64,000 bases of DNA from Streptomyces brasiliensis (GTDB taxonomy: Bacteria > Actinomycetota > Actinomycetes > Streptomycetales > Streptomycetaceae). Location: positions 1-64,000 of the forward strand of contig NZ_BMQA01000019.1 in assembly GCF_014647875.1 (NCBI RefSeq), in the 5' to 3' direction. Positions 26,124 through 36,182 of the stretch are shown one piece after another. The notes below the pieces were generated by a model. The model ran no database searches, was not told the DNA's origin, and saw only the letters and a list, made by a program, of their open reading frames with translations. Position 1 is the stretch's first letter. Each line of letters begins with the position of its first letter. The translations under genes were made by a program, and so were the position numbers.

Positions 26124-28811
26124 TCACCCTTGCCGGCCGTAGCGATCGCGCGCTTCGGCAACCGTGTCCGGATCGAGCGCCCCGGTCCGCACCAACTGGT
26201 CCAGGGCGGCCACCACGACGGACTCGGCGTCGACTCCGAAGTAGCGGCGCACGGCATCGCGGGTGTCCGACAGTCCGAAGCCGTCCGTTCCCAGTGACGA
26301 GTAGTCCCGATCGACCCACTGGCTGATCTGATCGGGCACCTGTCGCATCCAGTCGCTGACCGCCAGGACGGGCCCTCGCGTACCCGACAGCGCCTCCGTC
26401 ACATACGGGACGCGCTCCTCACCCCGCCGCCGCGCCCTGTCGGCGTTCAGCGCGTCGCGGCGCAGCTCCGTCCAGGACGTCACAGACCAGACGTCAGCGT
26501 GGACTTCCCACTGGGACAAGAGAAGCTCCTGGGCCTTGAGCGCCCAGTGGATGGCCGTGCCGGAGGCCAGCAGCTGGATCCGCGGTCCGGCGCCGTGGGG
26601 CTCCGCCTGCCGGAACCGGTACATGCCCCGCACGATCCCCTCCTCGACCGCTGACCCGGCGGGCATGGCAGGCTGCTGCTTGGGCTCGTTGTAGACCGTC
26701 AGATAGTAGAAGATGTCTTCGGGCTGGTCGCCGTACATCCGCCGCAGCCCTTCCTTGACGATCACCGCGATCTCGTACGCGAAGGCCGGGTCGTAGCTGA
26801 CGGCGGCCGGATTCGTGGATGCCAGCAGGTGGGAGTGCCCATCGGCGTGCTGCAGTCCCTCGCCGGTCATCGTCGTACGCCCGGCCGTCGCTCCGATGAC
26901 GAAGCCGCGGCCCATCTGGTCTGCCAGGGCCCAGAACTGGTCGCCGGTTCGCTGGAATCCGAACATGGCGTAGAAGATGTAGAAGGGGATCATGGGCTCG
27001 CCGTGCGTGGCGTACGACGTCGCCGCGGCGGTGAACTCGGCCATGGAACCGGCCTCGGTGATGCCTTCGTCGATGAGCTGGCCGTCCTTGGCCTCCTTGT
27101 AGCGCAGCAGCTGGTCGGCGTCGACCGGCTCGTAGTTCTGACCCGACGGCGAGTAGATCCCGGCCGTCGGGAACAGGGACTCCATGCCGAACGTCCGTGC
27201 CTCGTCGGGGATGATGGGCACCCAGCGTCGCCCCGTCTCCTCGTCGCGCATCAGGTCCTTGACCAACCGGACCAGAGCCATGGTGGTGGCCACTTCCTGT
27301 TTGCCGAAGCCCTTCCGGAGGGCTTCGAAGGGGCCGGACGGTGGCTGCTTCAGGGGCTTGGCCACCACCCTGCGCACCGGGACAGCGCCTGCCAGAGCAG
27401 AACGCCGCTCACGCAGGTACTGGACCTCTTCCGAGTTCTCACCAGGGTGCCAGAACGGCACCAGATCCCCGCTCAACGCACTGTCCGGAATGGGCAGTTC
27501 CAACGCGTCGCGCATCTGACGGAACTGGGGCATCGTCAGCTTCTTCATCTGATGGTTGGCGTTGCGCGACTCGAAGCCCGCGCCCAGCGTGTGTCCCTTC
27601 ACCGTCTGGGCGAGAACGACGGTGGGTTCGCCCCGGTGCTCGACCGCGGCCCGGTAGGCGGCATAGACCTTGAGAGGTTCGTGCCCGCCCCGGGAGTTCT
27701 CGAACAGGTCGGTGAGCTGCGCGTCACTCAGTCCGGCGGCGATGCCGGAGAGCGTGTCGCCGCTGAAGAAGTGCTCGCGGATGTAGGCGGCGTCCCGCGC
27801 GGCGTAGGTCTGGAGCTGGGCATCGGGTATCTCGCCCAGGCGGCGTACGAGGGAGCCGTCGGTGTCCCGCTGGAGCAAGGGGTCCCAGGCCTCGCCCCAC
27901 AGGGTCTTGACCACGTGCCAGCCCGCACCGCGGAACCGGGCCTCGAGCTCCTGCACGATCTTGGAATTCGACCGTACAGGGCCGTCCAGCCGCTGAAGAT
28001 TGCAGTTGATGACGAAGGTGAGGTTGTCGAGACCCTCGCGGGCGGCGAGCGCCAGTGCGGCCGTCGACTCGGGTTCGTCGACCTCCCCGTCTCCCAGGAA
28101 GGCCCAGACCCGCGACCCGGAAGTGTTCTTGATTCCCCTGTTGTGCAGATAGCGGTTGAACCTGGCCTGGTATATGGCGGAGAGGGGACCGATCCCCATG
28201 GAGACGGTCGGAAACTCCCACAGCCACGGCAGGCGCCTCGGGTGTGGGTACGACGGCAGCCCGTGACCGTCCGCCTCCCGGCGGAAACTGTCCAACTGCT
28301 CCTCGCTCAGCCGCCCCTCCAGGAACACCCGCGCATAGATGCCGGGCGAGGCATGCCCCTGGAAGTACAACTGGTCCCCGGAGCCGTCCCCGTCCTTGCC
28401 CTGGAAGAAGTGATTGAACCCGATCTCATAGAGCCAGGCCGCGGACGCGTAGGTCGCGATGTGGCCGCCGAGACCCAGACGGGAACCGCGGGTGACCATC
28501 GCGGCCGCATTCCACCGGTTCAGCGCGGTGATGCGCGACTCCATGGCGAGATCGCCCGGAAAGGGCGGCTGGGACGACGCCGGGATCGTGTTGATGTAGT
28601 CCGAGGCCAGCAGCCCCGGGAGGGCCACTCCGGACCTGGCCGCGTACTCGTGCACGCGCCGCAGCAGGTACACGGCGCGCTCGGGCCCGGCATGCCTGAT
28701 GACAGCGTCGAGGGAGGCCTGCCATTCCCTCGTCTCCTCGGCGTCACGGTCGGGTACCTGGTCGAGCTCACTCGTCACGGAGGACTCTGCGGGTCGGATC
28801 TGATCACTCAT
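26124..28811 (-). CDS. aceE: Pyruvate dehydrogenase E1 component, homodimeric
   Basis: An 895-residue thiamine-diphosphate enzyme of the homodimeric (AceE) type that decarboxylates pyruvate and passes the acetyl group to lipoyl E2. The ThDP motif runs GDGEVDEPES to INCNLQ (about residues 240-275). The early HGHxASPG-type text is QGHASPGIYARVF. The transketolase-like second domain shows DEARTFGMES and DEGITEAGSM. Length and domain order are normal. No E2 or E3 gene is adjacent, so it relies on components encoded elsewhere and may be a second E1. ATG 28811 follows AGGAAAG. The NmrA-like gene lies just upstream on the same strand (120 bp). Confidence 0.95.
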   Translation of the reverse strand: MSDQIRPAESSVTSELDQVPDRDAEETREWQASLDAVIRHAGPERAVYLLRRVHEYAARSGVALPGLLASDYINTIPASSQPPFPGDLAMESRITALNRWNAAAMVTRGSRLGLGGHIATYASAAWLYEIGFNHFFQGKDGDGSGDQLYFQGHASPGIYARVFLEGRLSEEQLDSFRREADGHGLPSYPHPRRLPWLWEFPTVSMGIGPLSAIYQARFNRYLHNRGIKNTSGSRVWAFLGDGEVDEPESTAALALAAREGLDNLTFVINCNLQRLDGPVRSNSKIVQELEARFRGAGWHVVKTLWGEAWDPLLQRDTDGSLVRRLGEIPDAQLQTYAARDAAYIREHFFSGDTLSGIAAGLSDAQLTDLFENSRGGHEPLKVYAAYRAAVEHRGEPTVVLAQTVKGHTLGAGFESRNANHQMKKLTMPQFRQMRDALELPIPDSALSGDLVPFWHPGENSEEVQYLRERRSALAGAVPVRRVVAKPLKQPPSGPFEALRKGFGKQEVATTMALVRLVKDLMRDEETGRRWVPIIPDEARTFGMESLFPTAGIYSPSGQNYEPVDADQLLRYKEAKDGQLIDEGITEAGSMAEFTAAATSYATHGEPMIPFYIFYAMFGFQRTGDQFWALADQMGRGFVIGATAGRTTMTGEGLQHADGHSHLLASTNPAAVSYDPAFAYEIAVIVKEGLRRMYGDQPEDIFYYLTVYNEPKQQPAMPAGSAVEEGIVRGMYRFRQAEPHGAGPRIQLLASGTAIHWALKAQELLLSQWEVHADVWSVTSWTELRRDALNADRARRRGEERVPYVTEALSGTRGPVLAVSDWMRQVPDQISQWVDRDYSSLGTDGFGLSDTRDAVRRYFGVDAESVVVAALDQLVRTGALDPDTVAEARDRYGRQG

Positions 28812-28931
28812 CGAGGCTTTCCTGTCAAGGCGAGGGGAGGTGAAGGCGGAGGGCGGCTGCGGCCACGAGTGCGCCGTGGCGGCCGTCCGTAAGAGATGTG
28901 CGTGGGGAGGCCGCCGCCGCGCCCGCGCGCG

Positions 28932-29672
28932 TCAGCGCTGCGCGAGCCACATGCTGAAGGTCGTGTGTCCGATGTGGGCGCCCGGTTCGGGCAGAAGCGC
29001 GCCTTTGCCCACTTGGGCGGCGAAGAGTCCGGCGCGCACATCGGTGACCACACTTCTGGCGTCACCATTGGCGGCGAGGAGCTTCGCCATGAGGTCGTCG
29101 AGGCGGTACTCCTCGGGGCCGGCCACCTCGAGCGTGCCGAGCAGCGGCACTCCCACGGCGACATGCGCGACCGCGGCAGCGACGTCGTCCGTCGCCAGAG
29201 GACGGACCAGCGCGGGCGCCACGTGGACCCCGTCCGGACGGGTGTCAGCGACAGCGATGGCCTGGAGGGCCTCGAAGGACAGCGCGGCACGCACGATCGA
29301 ATGGGGGATCGGAGACTTTCCCACCTGATACTCCTGGAGCTCCTTCGCGAGGAAGTAACCCGACCGCAGCCGCTGGGCCCCCACCACCGACAGGGCCACG
29401 TGATGCTCGACACCGGCGGAGGCCGCCGCGGCCAGGAGGTTGGCCGTCGCGGTGCGGAAGAAATGCAGACCGGCTTCCTCGGTGCGCGCGGGCGCATCGG
29501 TGACATCCACCACCACCTCGGCCCCGCGCAACGCCTCGTCGAGACCGCTCCCTGTGATCACGTCGACGCCGTGGTGGCGTGAGACGGGCACGACCTCTAC
29601 GCCATGGTCACGGAGCCTGGCAACCGTTCTGGAACCGATCAACCCGGTGGCCCCTGCGACAACGACTCTCAT
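28932..29672 (-). CDS. NmrA-like NAD(P)-binding protein
   Basis: A 246-residue atypical SDR. The Rossmann motif is VVVAGATGLIGSRTVARL (about residues 3-20). A region equivalent to the Tyr-Lys pair is altered to GYFLAKELQEYQV, which keeps YxxxK-like spacing (Y-F-L-A-K). Members act as redox sensors or epimerase-like reductases. ATG 29672 is preferred because GGGAGG lies seven bases upstream, over the in-frame ATG 29687 within that site. It lies upstream of aceE on the same strand. Function beyond nucleotide binding is unknown. Confidence 0.8.
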   Translation of the reverse strand: MRVVVAGATGLIGSRTVARLRDHGVEVVPVSRHHGVDVITGSGLDEALRGAEVVVDVTDAPARTEEAGLHFFRTATANLLAAAASAGVEHHVALSVVGAQRLRSGYFLAKELQEYQVGKSPIPHSIVRAALSFEALQAIAVADTRPDGVHVAPALVRPLATDDVAAAVAHVAVGVPLLGTLEVAGPEEYRLDDLMAKLLAANGDARSVVTDVRAGLFAAQVGKGALLPEPGAHIGHTTFSMWLAQR

Positions 29673-29916
29673 CCGAATCCCTCCCATCGAGGGGTCATCG
29701 ACCCCGTGTACGTCTGCGTGACGGCGAAGTCAGCCACGTGCACTACATCGACAGGACTCGCACCACTGTTGTGACATCGATCGGAGCAGTGCCGAAGCAG
29801 CGACCTCTGTCACACATGCCGCCTGCCCTCGGTCTTCCTGAGGGACAGCCGTGCGAGCAGCCGGAAACGAACGAACGCTGTTCCCGTCGGGGCAACGACC
29901 AACGGAGGTGCACACG

Positions 29917-30093
29917 GTGTCAACCAAGGACTCAGTGGGCGCGAGCGACGACAAGGCGCGTTCCGGGACGTGGTCGACCGCGGCGACGATGCTGCAGGAC
30001 GCCAAGCCGCCCCGTATCCCCGAGGGCTTACCGCCGACGAGGTCGGCGCAGCCCGAAGCAGACGCGCTCCGTGGGAGGGCGGAAGAAGCATGA
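29917..30093 (+). CDS. Small ORF, 58 residues, unknown
   Basis: GTG 29917 follows ACGGAGG by eight bases and opens a 58-residue frame (MSTKDSVGASDDKARSGTW, ending RGRAEEA). It has no helix-rich core, no membrane segment and no recognised family. Support is the ribosome site and the similarity of the 30-base leader to that of the small ORF at 31858. Treat it as tentative. Confidence 0.35.
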   Translation: MSTKDSVGASDDKARSGTWSTAATMLQDAKPPRIPEGLPPTRSAQPEADALRGRAEEA

Positions 30094-30664
30094 GCGCCAT
30101 GTCCGCCACGGCATGGAGCCGGGTCGCGTGGATGCCTGCGAGCGGTCTTCTTCGCGGCCGTGGCGCTGTGATTCCCCTTGTCGGTGATCAGCCGGCGTGA
30201 CGGGCCGTGACGTGCCGCGGCAGCACGGAGTCCGGTGACCGCCGCGGGCATCGCCACGATGGCTCGGACGGGCCGCCCGACGGCGAGTCGGGACGTGAGA
30301 GCCTGGCCGCGGTCCACGCCGGTCACTCCTTGGGGCAACCGACCACCCCCGACGCAGGTACCGGCGTACGGGTGCGGTATCTCCTTGTGTGCTCTGCGGT
30401 TGCTCACGCGCGGTGTCCAGGGTCGTGTGGTTCCTGGGGGTCCGAACGCGTCGGACGCGAACACCTGGTACGGGTAGCCCCAAGGACCGGAAGCCGGACA
30501 GCCGGGGCCGAAAGGGCGCTCGGCCGCCCACCGGACGAGGGCCGTTGCGGTGCCGTCCCGGGTTCCGCGGCGGCCGAGGGCGGCGCCGGCCGCAGGCACG
30601 GACCTGGGCGTCAACAAGTGCCGTGCCGGCCGGTACGGTGCCGACCGACCGAGAGAGAGATGTG
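30094..30664. other. No recognisable gene
   Basis: 570 bases between the small ORF and galU. Frames are open on both strands because of GC bias, but none shows a family motif or a good ribosome site. Confidence 0.45.
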
Positions 30665-31594
30665 ATGTCCCCGACGATTCGCAGGGCTGTGATCCCCGCC
30701 GCTGGACTCGGATCCCGTCTGCTGCCCCTGACGAAGGCGACACCGAAGGAGATGCTTCCGGTCGGCGACAAGCCGGTCATCGAGCACACTGTGCGCGAGC
30801 TGGTGGACTCCGGCATCACCGACATCACCATCGTGGTCTCCGGCGGCAAGAGTCTCATCCAGGACCACTTCCGCCCCAACCCCGCCCTCGTCCAACAACT
30901 CCGCGCAGACGGCAAGACGGCCTACGCGGACGCGGTGGAGGAGGTCGCGGAACTGGCCAGCCAGGGCCACATCACCTACCTCGACCAGCACGGCCCGTAC
31001 GGCAACGGCACCCCCGTGTTGAACGCTGCCCGTGCCTTCGGCGACGAGCCCGTGCTGGTGCTGTGGCCCGATGACGTCTTCGTGGCCGAGGTCCCCCGCG
31101 CTCAGCAGCTGATCCGCGCGTACGAGCAGACGGGCTGCCCGGTGCTGGCCCTCCTGCCGATGGACCCCTCCGACTCCCAACGCTATGGCGTACCCATCGT
31201 GAAGGAAGACCTCGGGGACGGCCAACTGCGCATCACCGGCCTCGTCGAAAAGCCCGAGCCCGCTGTCGCCCCGTCGTCGTACGCGGCCATCGGCGGCTAC
31301 GTCGTCACCCCCGGCATCATCGACGAACTGCGCGAACAGACCCGCCGCTGGTACGAGCACAGGACCGGCGAGATCTACCTGACCGACGCCATCAACGCCT
31401 ATGCCTCCACGCGCGCGGTGTACGGACAGGTCATCAAGGGCCGCTGGTACGACACCGGCAACCCGGCCGACTACCTTGTCGCCCAGATGGCGTTCGCCCT
31501 CGCCCACCCCGAGTACGGACCCCTCCTGCGGGGCCTGCTCACCGGTCTCGACGACGACCGTGCGGCCGCCCTCCAGGCGGTAACGAGCACCTGA
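30665..31594 (+). CDS. galU: UTP-glucose-1-phosphate uridylyltransferase
   Basis: A 309-residue nucleotidyltransferase making UDP-glucose from UTP and glucose-1-phosphate. The nucleotide-binding signature AAGLGSRLLPLTKATPKEML is at residues 10-29. The sugar-binding region includes VLVLWPDD (metal Asp) and VEKPEP, and the C-terminal IKGRWYDTGNPADYLVAQ is typical of GalU. ATG 30665 is preceded by GAGAG at seven bases. It is a single gene followed by a hairpin at 31604-31646. UDP-glucose feeds cell-envelope glycans and trehalose or glycogen-like polymers. Confidence 0.92.
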   Translation: MSPTIRRAVIPAAGLGSRLLPLTKATPKEMLPVGDKPVIEHTVRELVDSGITDITIVVSGGKSLIQDHFRPNPALVQQLRADGKTAYADAVEEVAELASQGHITYLDQHGPYGNGTPVLNAARAFGDEPVLVLWPDDVFVAEVPRAQQLIRAYEQTGCPVLALLPMDPSDSQRYGVPIVKEDLGDGQLRITGLVEKPEPAVAPSSYAAIGGYVVTPGIIDELREQTRRWYEHRTGEIYLTDAINAYASTRAVYGQVIKGRWYDTGNPADYLVAQMAFALAHPEYGPLLRGLLTGLDDDRAAALQAVTST

Positions 31595-31603
31595 CCCGCC
31601 GCT

Positions 31604-31646
31604 GTCCGCCTCGGCCGCCCGCGCCCGGCGAGCGGCCGAGACGGAC
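31604..31646 (+). terminator. galU terminator hairpin
   Basis: GTCCGCCTCGGCCGC, thirteen bases, then GCGGCCGAGACGGAC: a 15-bp stem with one mismatch, ten bases after the galU stop. Confidence 0.75.
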
Positions 31647-31857
31647 GACCACCTCGTGGTACCGCGGCGCTGCTGGTCTGGAACAGCGGGCGCCGTCACA
31701 GAAGTTGGGCGCTTCCGGTCTTTCACTTCGAGGCAGTGGTGTGAGCCTCGAATGCACGGACGCTGCAGCCGCCGAGCGTGAGATGTCGGCATAACAGCCC
31801 ACCATCCGGCGGCAAACGGGCAGCCACCTATGCAGGCAACAACCACGGAGGTACAAG

Positions 31858-32043
31858 GTGTCAGGCACCGACGCGGCGCGCCCGACTTCCGCCCGTGACC
31901 GGGCACTCGACTCGAAGATCGTCAGAAAGGGCCTGTCTGCGCCGCTCGTTCCGGATCCGAAGGTCGTCAGAGAGCTGCTGACCCGGTACGCGTCCCTGCA
32001 GATCGCGCTCGCCGAAAGGCGGGAAGCTGGAAAGGGCACGTGA
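31858..32043 (+). CDS. Small helical ORF, 61 residues, unknown
   Basis: GTG 31858 follows GGAGG at six bases. The 61-residue product has a strongly helical second half (DPKVVRELLTRYASLQIALAERREAG) that could form a coiled coil. No family is recognised. It stands alone; its leader resembles that of the ORF at 29917. Confidence 0.45.
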   Translation: MSGTDAARPTSARDRALDSKIVRKGLSAPLVPDPKVVRELLTRYASLQIALAERREAGKGT

Positions 32044-32710
32044 GCTCGAGGACGTCAGCTACACACTGTGCGTCATGATGGGAACCAGGTGTGTGTACGA
32101 CGCCATAGCGGCCGCCGACGCGCTGCTCGTGGCCGGGACCAGGCGGGAAAGCGCCCGGGAGCCGGACGGCAAGAACGGTCTGCGGTGGCGGGCGCCTCTG
32201 TCCGAGGAGGCGGGAACACAACGTCCGGCCTTCCCTGGACAAGGGAGCAGCGGAACTTCGACGCGCTCCGCATGACGGATTGGGGCTGCAGCCACGGATC
32301 GCCACGCGGCCGGCGGCCGCTCATGGGGCTCCGACTCGACAGGGTCCCCTGGGGCGGAGCGCCTTCTGGGGATGCGGCTCCCACCCGCCGTGTCCGCGCG
32401 GACCAGGGCGTCCCGGCAACCGGCGGGGACAACGGAGGGGGCCGCAACGGCGGGCCCATGACTCGCCGGCCTGGGCGTGGTCATCGAGCCGGCCAGGACG
32501 GTCACCGTGATGTCGACGACGAACGCCGGCAGGCCGGTGGGGGATACGCTGCGGACGAGGAGCAGGATCGAGTTGTTGAAGGTGATTCCCGCGCTCCGGT
32601 CATCTGTGACCGGACAGCCGCCGCGCGCGTGGCACCGGCCGGAAGACGGGGCCGGCCGAGGTGGAGCGCCCGAGGCGGGTGCCCGCCTTCCGACGGCAGC
32701 CCGCCGAGCC
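32044..32710. other. No recognisable gene
   Basis: About 670 bases downstream of the small ORF and of the LuxR-type regulator, whose 3' end faces it. No motif, hairpin with a clear stem longer than 6 bp, or ribosome site was found. Confidence 0.4.
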
Positions 32711-35485
32711 TCAGGCCGTGACCACCGTGCCTTCGAGCAATGTGCTGCTGAGCTGCTTGCGGGACGCGACACCGAGCTTGGCGAAAACCTTGCGGAGGTG
32801 CCATTCCACGGTGTGCGGGCTGATGAAGAGCTGGGCCCCGATCTGGGGGTTCGTCATCCCGCCACCGGCCAGGCGCGCGATCTGCGCCTCCTGGGCGGTC
32901 AGAGCGGTACGCATCTCGAGGGTGCGTTTGCGCACCGTCGCGCCGGTGGCGCGCAGCTCGTGCCAGGCGCGTTCCGTGAACCCCTCGATCCCGATCCGGC
33001 TGAGGACCTTGTACGCGATACGCAGTTGCTCGCGCGCGTCGACGCGGCGGTTCTCCCGGCGCAGCCATTCGCCGTAGAGCAGACGAGAACGGGCGTACGT
33101 GAGCTGGATCTTGGTACGGCCGAGTCGCTCGATCGCCTCCTGGTAGAGGGCCTCGGCAGCAGGCCCCTCGCTCACCTGGGCACGCACCATGGCCGAGGTG
33201 CCGAGGGCCCAGTCGGTGCCACTGGCCTGTGCCATCCCGTCGAGTTGCCGGGCGGCTGCGGCGGCGCGGGCCGGCCGTCCGCTCCGAGCGGCCGCCTCGA
33301 CGAGCTCGACCATCGATCTGATCGCCAGTCCGAGCTCCTGCAGGTTCTCGGCGCCGCGCTGGGCCGCGGCGTACGCCTCCTCGTAGCGACCGAGTCCGTT
33401 GTAGAGCACCGCCTTCGCCCACTGGCTCGAGCTGAGCACCTTGTCCTGCCGCCCCTGGTGGAGATCCGCGTCCCGGGTCATCGCGTCGATCGCCTGGAGC
33501 GTCGCGTCCTCCTGGCCTTTCCACGGTTCGGTCACCATCGACACGTAATGCGCGAGGTAGCGACTGCTGGTGGCCTCACCGATGGTCTGTGCCTCCGCGA
33601 TCAGGGCGTCCGCGTGGTCGAGCTCACCGGCCAGCACCCGGTTCGATACGAGCTGCAGGAGAGCCGACGGCAGCACCGACAGCGCTCCCGTCTCGCGGGC
33701 CAGGTCGACCAGCCTCGTCGAGAGCACCGTACTGCTGTGGAAATCCCAGACGTTGAAGGCCATGCGGGCGGCGAGCGGCAACCAGCCGAGGCCTTCCTCC
33801 CTGGAGACCTCTTCGGTACAGAAGGCCTCCAGGGCCTGCAGCACCATGGGCGTGCCCGCCGCGAAACCGTCGACGGTCATCACGGCCAGGCCCCGCAGGA
33901 GCAGATCGTTGCGCTCCGGTGGCGGCCCCGGCGGTGCGGCGAGCGTCGCCCTGGCGATGTCCTGCAGTTGAACGCCGCTCGGCAGACGGTCGACGATGAG
34001 AGCGGCGTTGAGCGCGTCGCGGTAGGTCTCCTGGGCCAGTCCCGCGTCCAGCGGCTCCAGGCGCTTGGCTGCTTCGAGGAGCAGCGGCAGGGCGCTGCCG
34101 GCGCTCTTGGAGGCGAACGTGATCCGACCGCGCAGCAGGTCGGCCTGGGCGAGCTGGTGCTCGTCCATGGGGCTGAGGCCGGCGGCGTCCAGGAGTTCGC
34201 GCGCCGTGTCGTACCCGCCGGCCTGGTACTTGGACCGGGCTGCCGCCAGCGCCCTGGCGCCGCGCACAGCCGGGTCGGGGGTCAGCTCGGCGGCCCGCTC
34301 CAGGAACGCCGCTGCCGCCGCGACCCCGCCGCGCGCCTGCGCCCGGCCTGCGCAGCGCTCCAGCTCCGCGGCCACCGTCTCGTCGGCATCGGCCGTGGCG
34401 TTGGCCAGATGCCATGCCCGGCGGTCGGGGTCGGTGTCCGGGTCGGTCGCGTCGGCCAGTGCCCGGTGCACTTGCTGACGGGCCTCGGTGGCCGCCACCC
34501 GGTAGGCCGCCGAGCGCACCACGGGATGCCGGAACCGCACCCGGGTCGCGATGGTGATCAGCCCGGCCGCTTCGGCCGGGGAGGCGGCGGACGCTTCGAT
34601 TCCCAGCAGCTCCGCCGCCCTGGCCAGCAGGCTCACGTCACCCACCGGCTCGGCCGCCGCGATGAGCAGCAGTTGCTGCGTCTCGGACGGCAGCGCCTGG
34701 ACGCGCCGCAGAAAGCTCTGCTCGATCTGGCTGGCCAGCGGGCTCGCATCGAGGCGTCCGAACCCGCCCGCCAACTCCGCGGGTGTCAGTCCGCGGGGCA
34801 GCTCGAGCAGGGCCAATGGGTTTCCCTGGGTCTCGGCGACGATGCGGTTGCGGACCCGCTCGTCGAGCCGGCCGGGGATCACGGAGGCCAGCAGTGCGCG
34901 GGCGTCGCTGTCGCTCAACCGCCCCACCGTGAGCTGCGGCAGCCCCGCCAGCTCGCATTCGAGTGAGGGCTCGCGCACGGCGAGCACCAGTCCGACCCGC
35001 TCGGCCAGCAGGCGCCGCGCGACGAAGGCGAGGGTCTGCGCGGAGACTTTGTCCAGCCACTGGGCGTCATCCACGACGCAGATCAGCGGCTCCTTCTCGG
35101 CCACTTCGGCGAGCAGGCTGAGCACTGCGAGCCCGACGAGGAAGCGGTCCGGTGGACTCCCCGTGCTCAGGCCGAATGCCGTCCCGAGCGCATCCCGTTG
35201 CGGCGCGGGCAGGCGACCGAGATGGTCCAGGAACGGGGCGCACAGCTGGTGCAGGCCGCCGAAGGCCAGCTCCATCTCGGACTCGACGCCCACCGCCCTG
35301 GCTATTCGGCAGCCGTCCGCGCTGCCGCGCACATAGTCCAGCAGCGCGGTCTTGCCGATGCCCACCTCGCCGCGCAGGACGAGCACCGAGCTGTGGCCGG
35401 ATTGTACCCTCGCCACAAGCTGGTCCAGCGTCTCGCACTCGACCTGCCGCCCGCGGAGTGGCACCCTGGCACTTCTGCTTGCCAT
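32711..35485 (-). CDS. LuxR-family regulator with AAA ATPase domain
   Basis: A 924-residue signal-responsive activator. The Walker A motif GEVGIGKTALLD is near residue 37 and a Walker B-like ICVVDDAQWLD near residue 137. A long region of TPR-like helical repeats follows (about 350-850). The C-terminal LuxR helix-turn-helix is complete: LTAQEAQIARLAGGGMTNPQ, then IGAQLFISPHTVEWHLRKVF (last 65 residues). The start is taken at ATG 35485 (MASRSARVPLRGRQVECE), where homology begins; ATG 35530 is possible. It is a single gene. Relatives often control secondary metabolism or catabolic operons, but no target is visible. Confidence 0.9.
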   Translation of the reverse strand: MASRSARVPLRGRQVECETLDQLVARVQSGHSSVLVLRGEVGIGKTALLDYVRGSADGCRIARAVGVESEMELAFGGLHQLCAPFLDHLGRLPAPQRDALGTAFGLSTGSPPDRFLVGLAVLSLLAEVAEKEPLICVVDDAQWLDKVSAQTLAFVARRLLAERVGLVLAVREPSLECELAGLPQLTVGRLSDSDARALLASVIPGRLDERVRNRIVAETQGNPLALLELPRGLTPAELAGGFGRLDASPLASQIEQSFLRRVQALPSETQQLLLIAAAEPVGDVSLLARAAELLGIEASAASPAEAAGLITIATRVRFRHPVVRSAAYRVAATEARQQVHRALADATDPDTDPDRRAWHLANATADADETVAAELERCAGRAQARGGVAAAAAFLERAAELTPDPAVRGARALAAARSKYQAGGYDTARELLDAAGLSPMDEHQLAQADLLRGRITFASKSAGSALPLLLEAAKRLEPLDAGLAQETYRDALNAALIVDRLPSGVQLQDIARATLAAPPGPPPERNDLLLRGLAVMTVDGFAAGTPMVLQALEAFCTEEVSREEGLGWLPLAARMAFNVWDFHSSTVLSTRLVDLARETGALSVLPSALLQLVSNRVLAGELDHADALIAEAQTIGEATSSRYLAHYVSMVTEPWKGQEDATLQAIDAMTRDADLHQGRQDKVLSSSQWAKAVLYNGLGRYEEAYAAAQRGAENLQELGLAIRSMVELVEAAARSGRPARAAAAARQLDGMAQASGTDWALGTSAMVRAQVSEGPAAEALYQEAIERLGRTKIQLTYARSRLLYGEWLRRENRRVDAREQLRIAYKVLSRIGIEGFTERAWHELRATGATVRKRTLEMRTALTAQEAQIARLAGGGMTNPQIGAQLFISPHTVEWHLRKVFAKLGVASRKQLSSTLLEGTVVTA

Positions 35486-35861
35486 TGGCGCCGCCCCCCG
35501 CCGACTGTTCGTCCGTTGCCCGTCGACCACCGAATGACAGGGGCTACCGGCGCTGTATCTCAGACCGACGCGCAGCCTACCTTTCTGACGTCAAACCCGC
35601 CAATTTGCCACTGGCGTAGACCATCTGCCTCGGGTCAGGCTGCGCGGTGTGTGGCGGCTCGCGCTGAGCCGTGGCACCCACGGCCCCACGGGGTTACCAC
35701 CCCGGGGCCACGGAGTGGGCCAGGCACTGCCCAGGGCGCCATGGAAGGGTCCGGCAAGCGACCGTGATCACAGCCGCATCAACGGATGCCGCGTGTGAAC
35801 GGAGCCGAGAGCGCGACCATGAAGCTGTTGGAGTCGTACACAGACCACCCGAATCAGACCG

Positions 35862-36022
35862 ACTCCGTCGTCATCAGCCCGCCCGCATTCCTCGCGTTGA
35901 CCACCAGGCTCGCCATCGATGTCGCCCAGTCCTCCCGCAGACGCCGCGAGACACCCGCCGGCTGCCCGAGACTGCAGACCGCTTCGTCAACCCCGAAGCG
36001 ATCGGAGCAGCCGTGGCTCTGA
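35862..36022 (+). pseudogene. Relic copy of the adjacent ECF sigma gene
   Basis: SVVISPPAFLALTTRLAIDV followed by AQSSRRRRETPAG matches SVVVSPLAFLSSATTRLAIN/VAQSARVRRET of the intact sigma factor at 36183. A frame change then gives WLPETADRFVNPE, against WLPEPVDTSSDPE. The fragment covers the region 2-4 linker only and lies 160 bp upstream of the intact gene. The rest of 35486-36182 shows no other gene. Confidence 0.75.
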
Positions 36023-36182
36023 GCGGTACCCGTGCCGGCCGGGCAGTGCCTCGTGCCTGCCGGGACTGTGGTCTTCAGGAGAGTGTGTCGGCGCCGCGCG
36101 CCAGTGTCGTCCGCAACCACGCGGTAGCCGCGTGGTGCCGCTACTAGGCAGTCGCAGCCGGAGGAACGGAGACCGCAGGATC

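Noticed and set aside
26829..28892. 687-codon open frame antisense to aceE
   Set aside because: A GC-bias shadow of aceE; no motif and no plausible start.
30094..30664. Coding region upstream of galU
   Set aside because: Open frames on both strands are Arg/Gly/Pro-rich and carry no motif.
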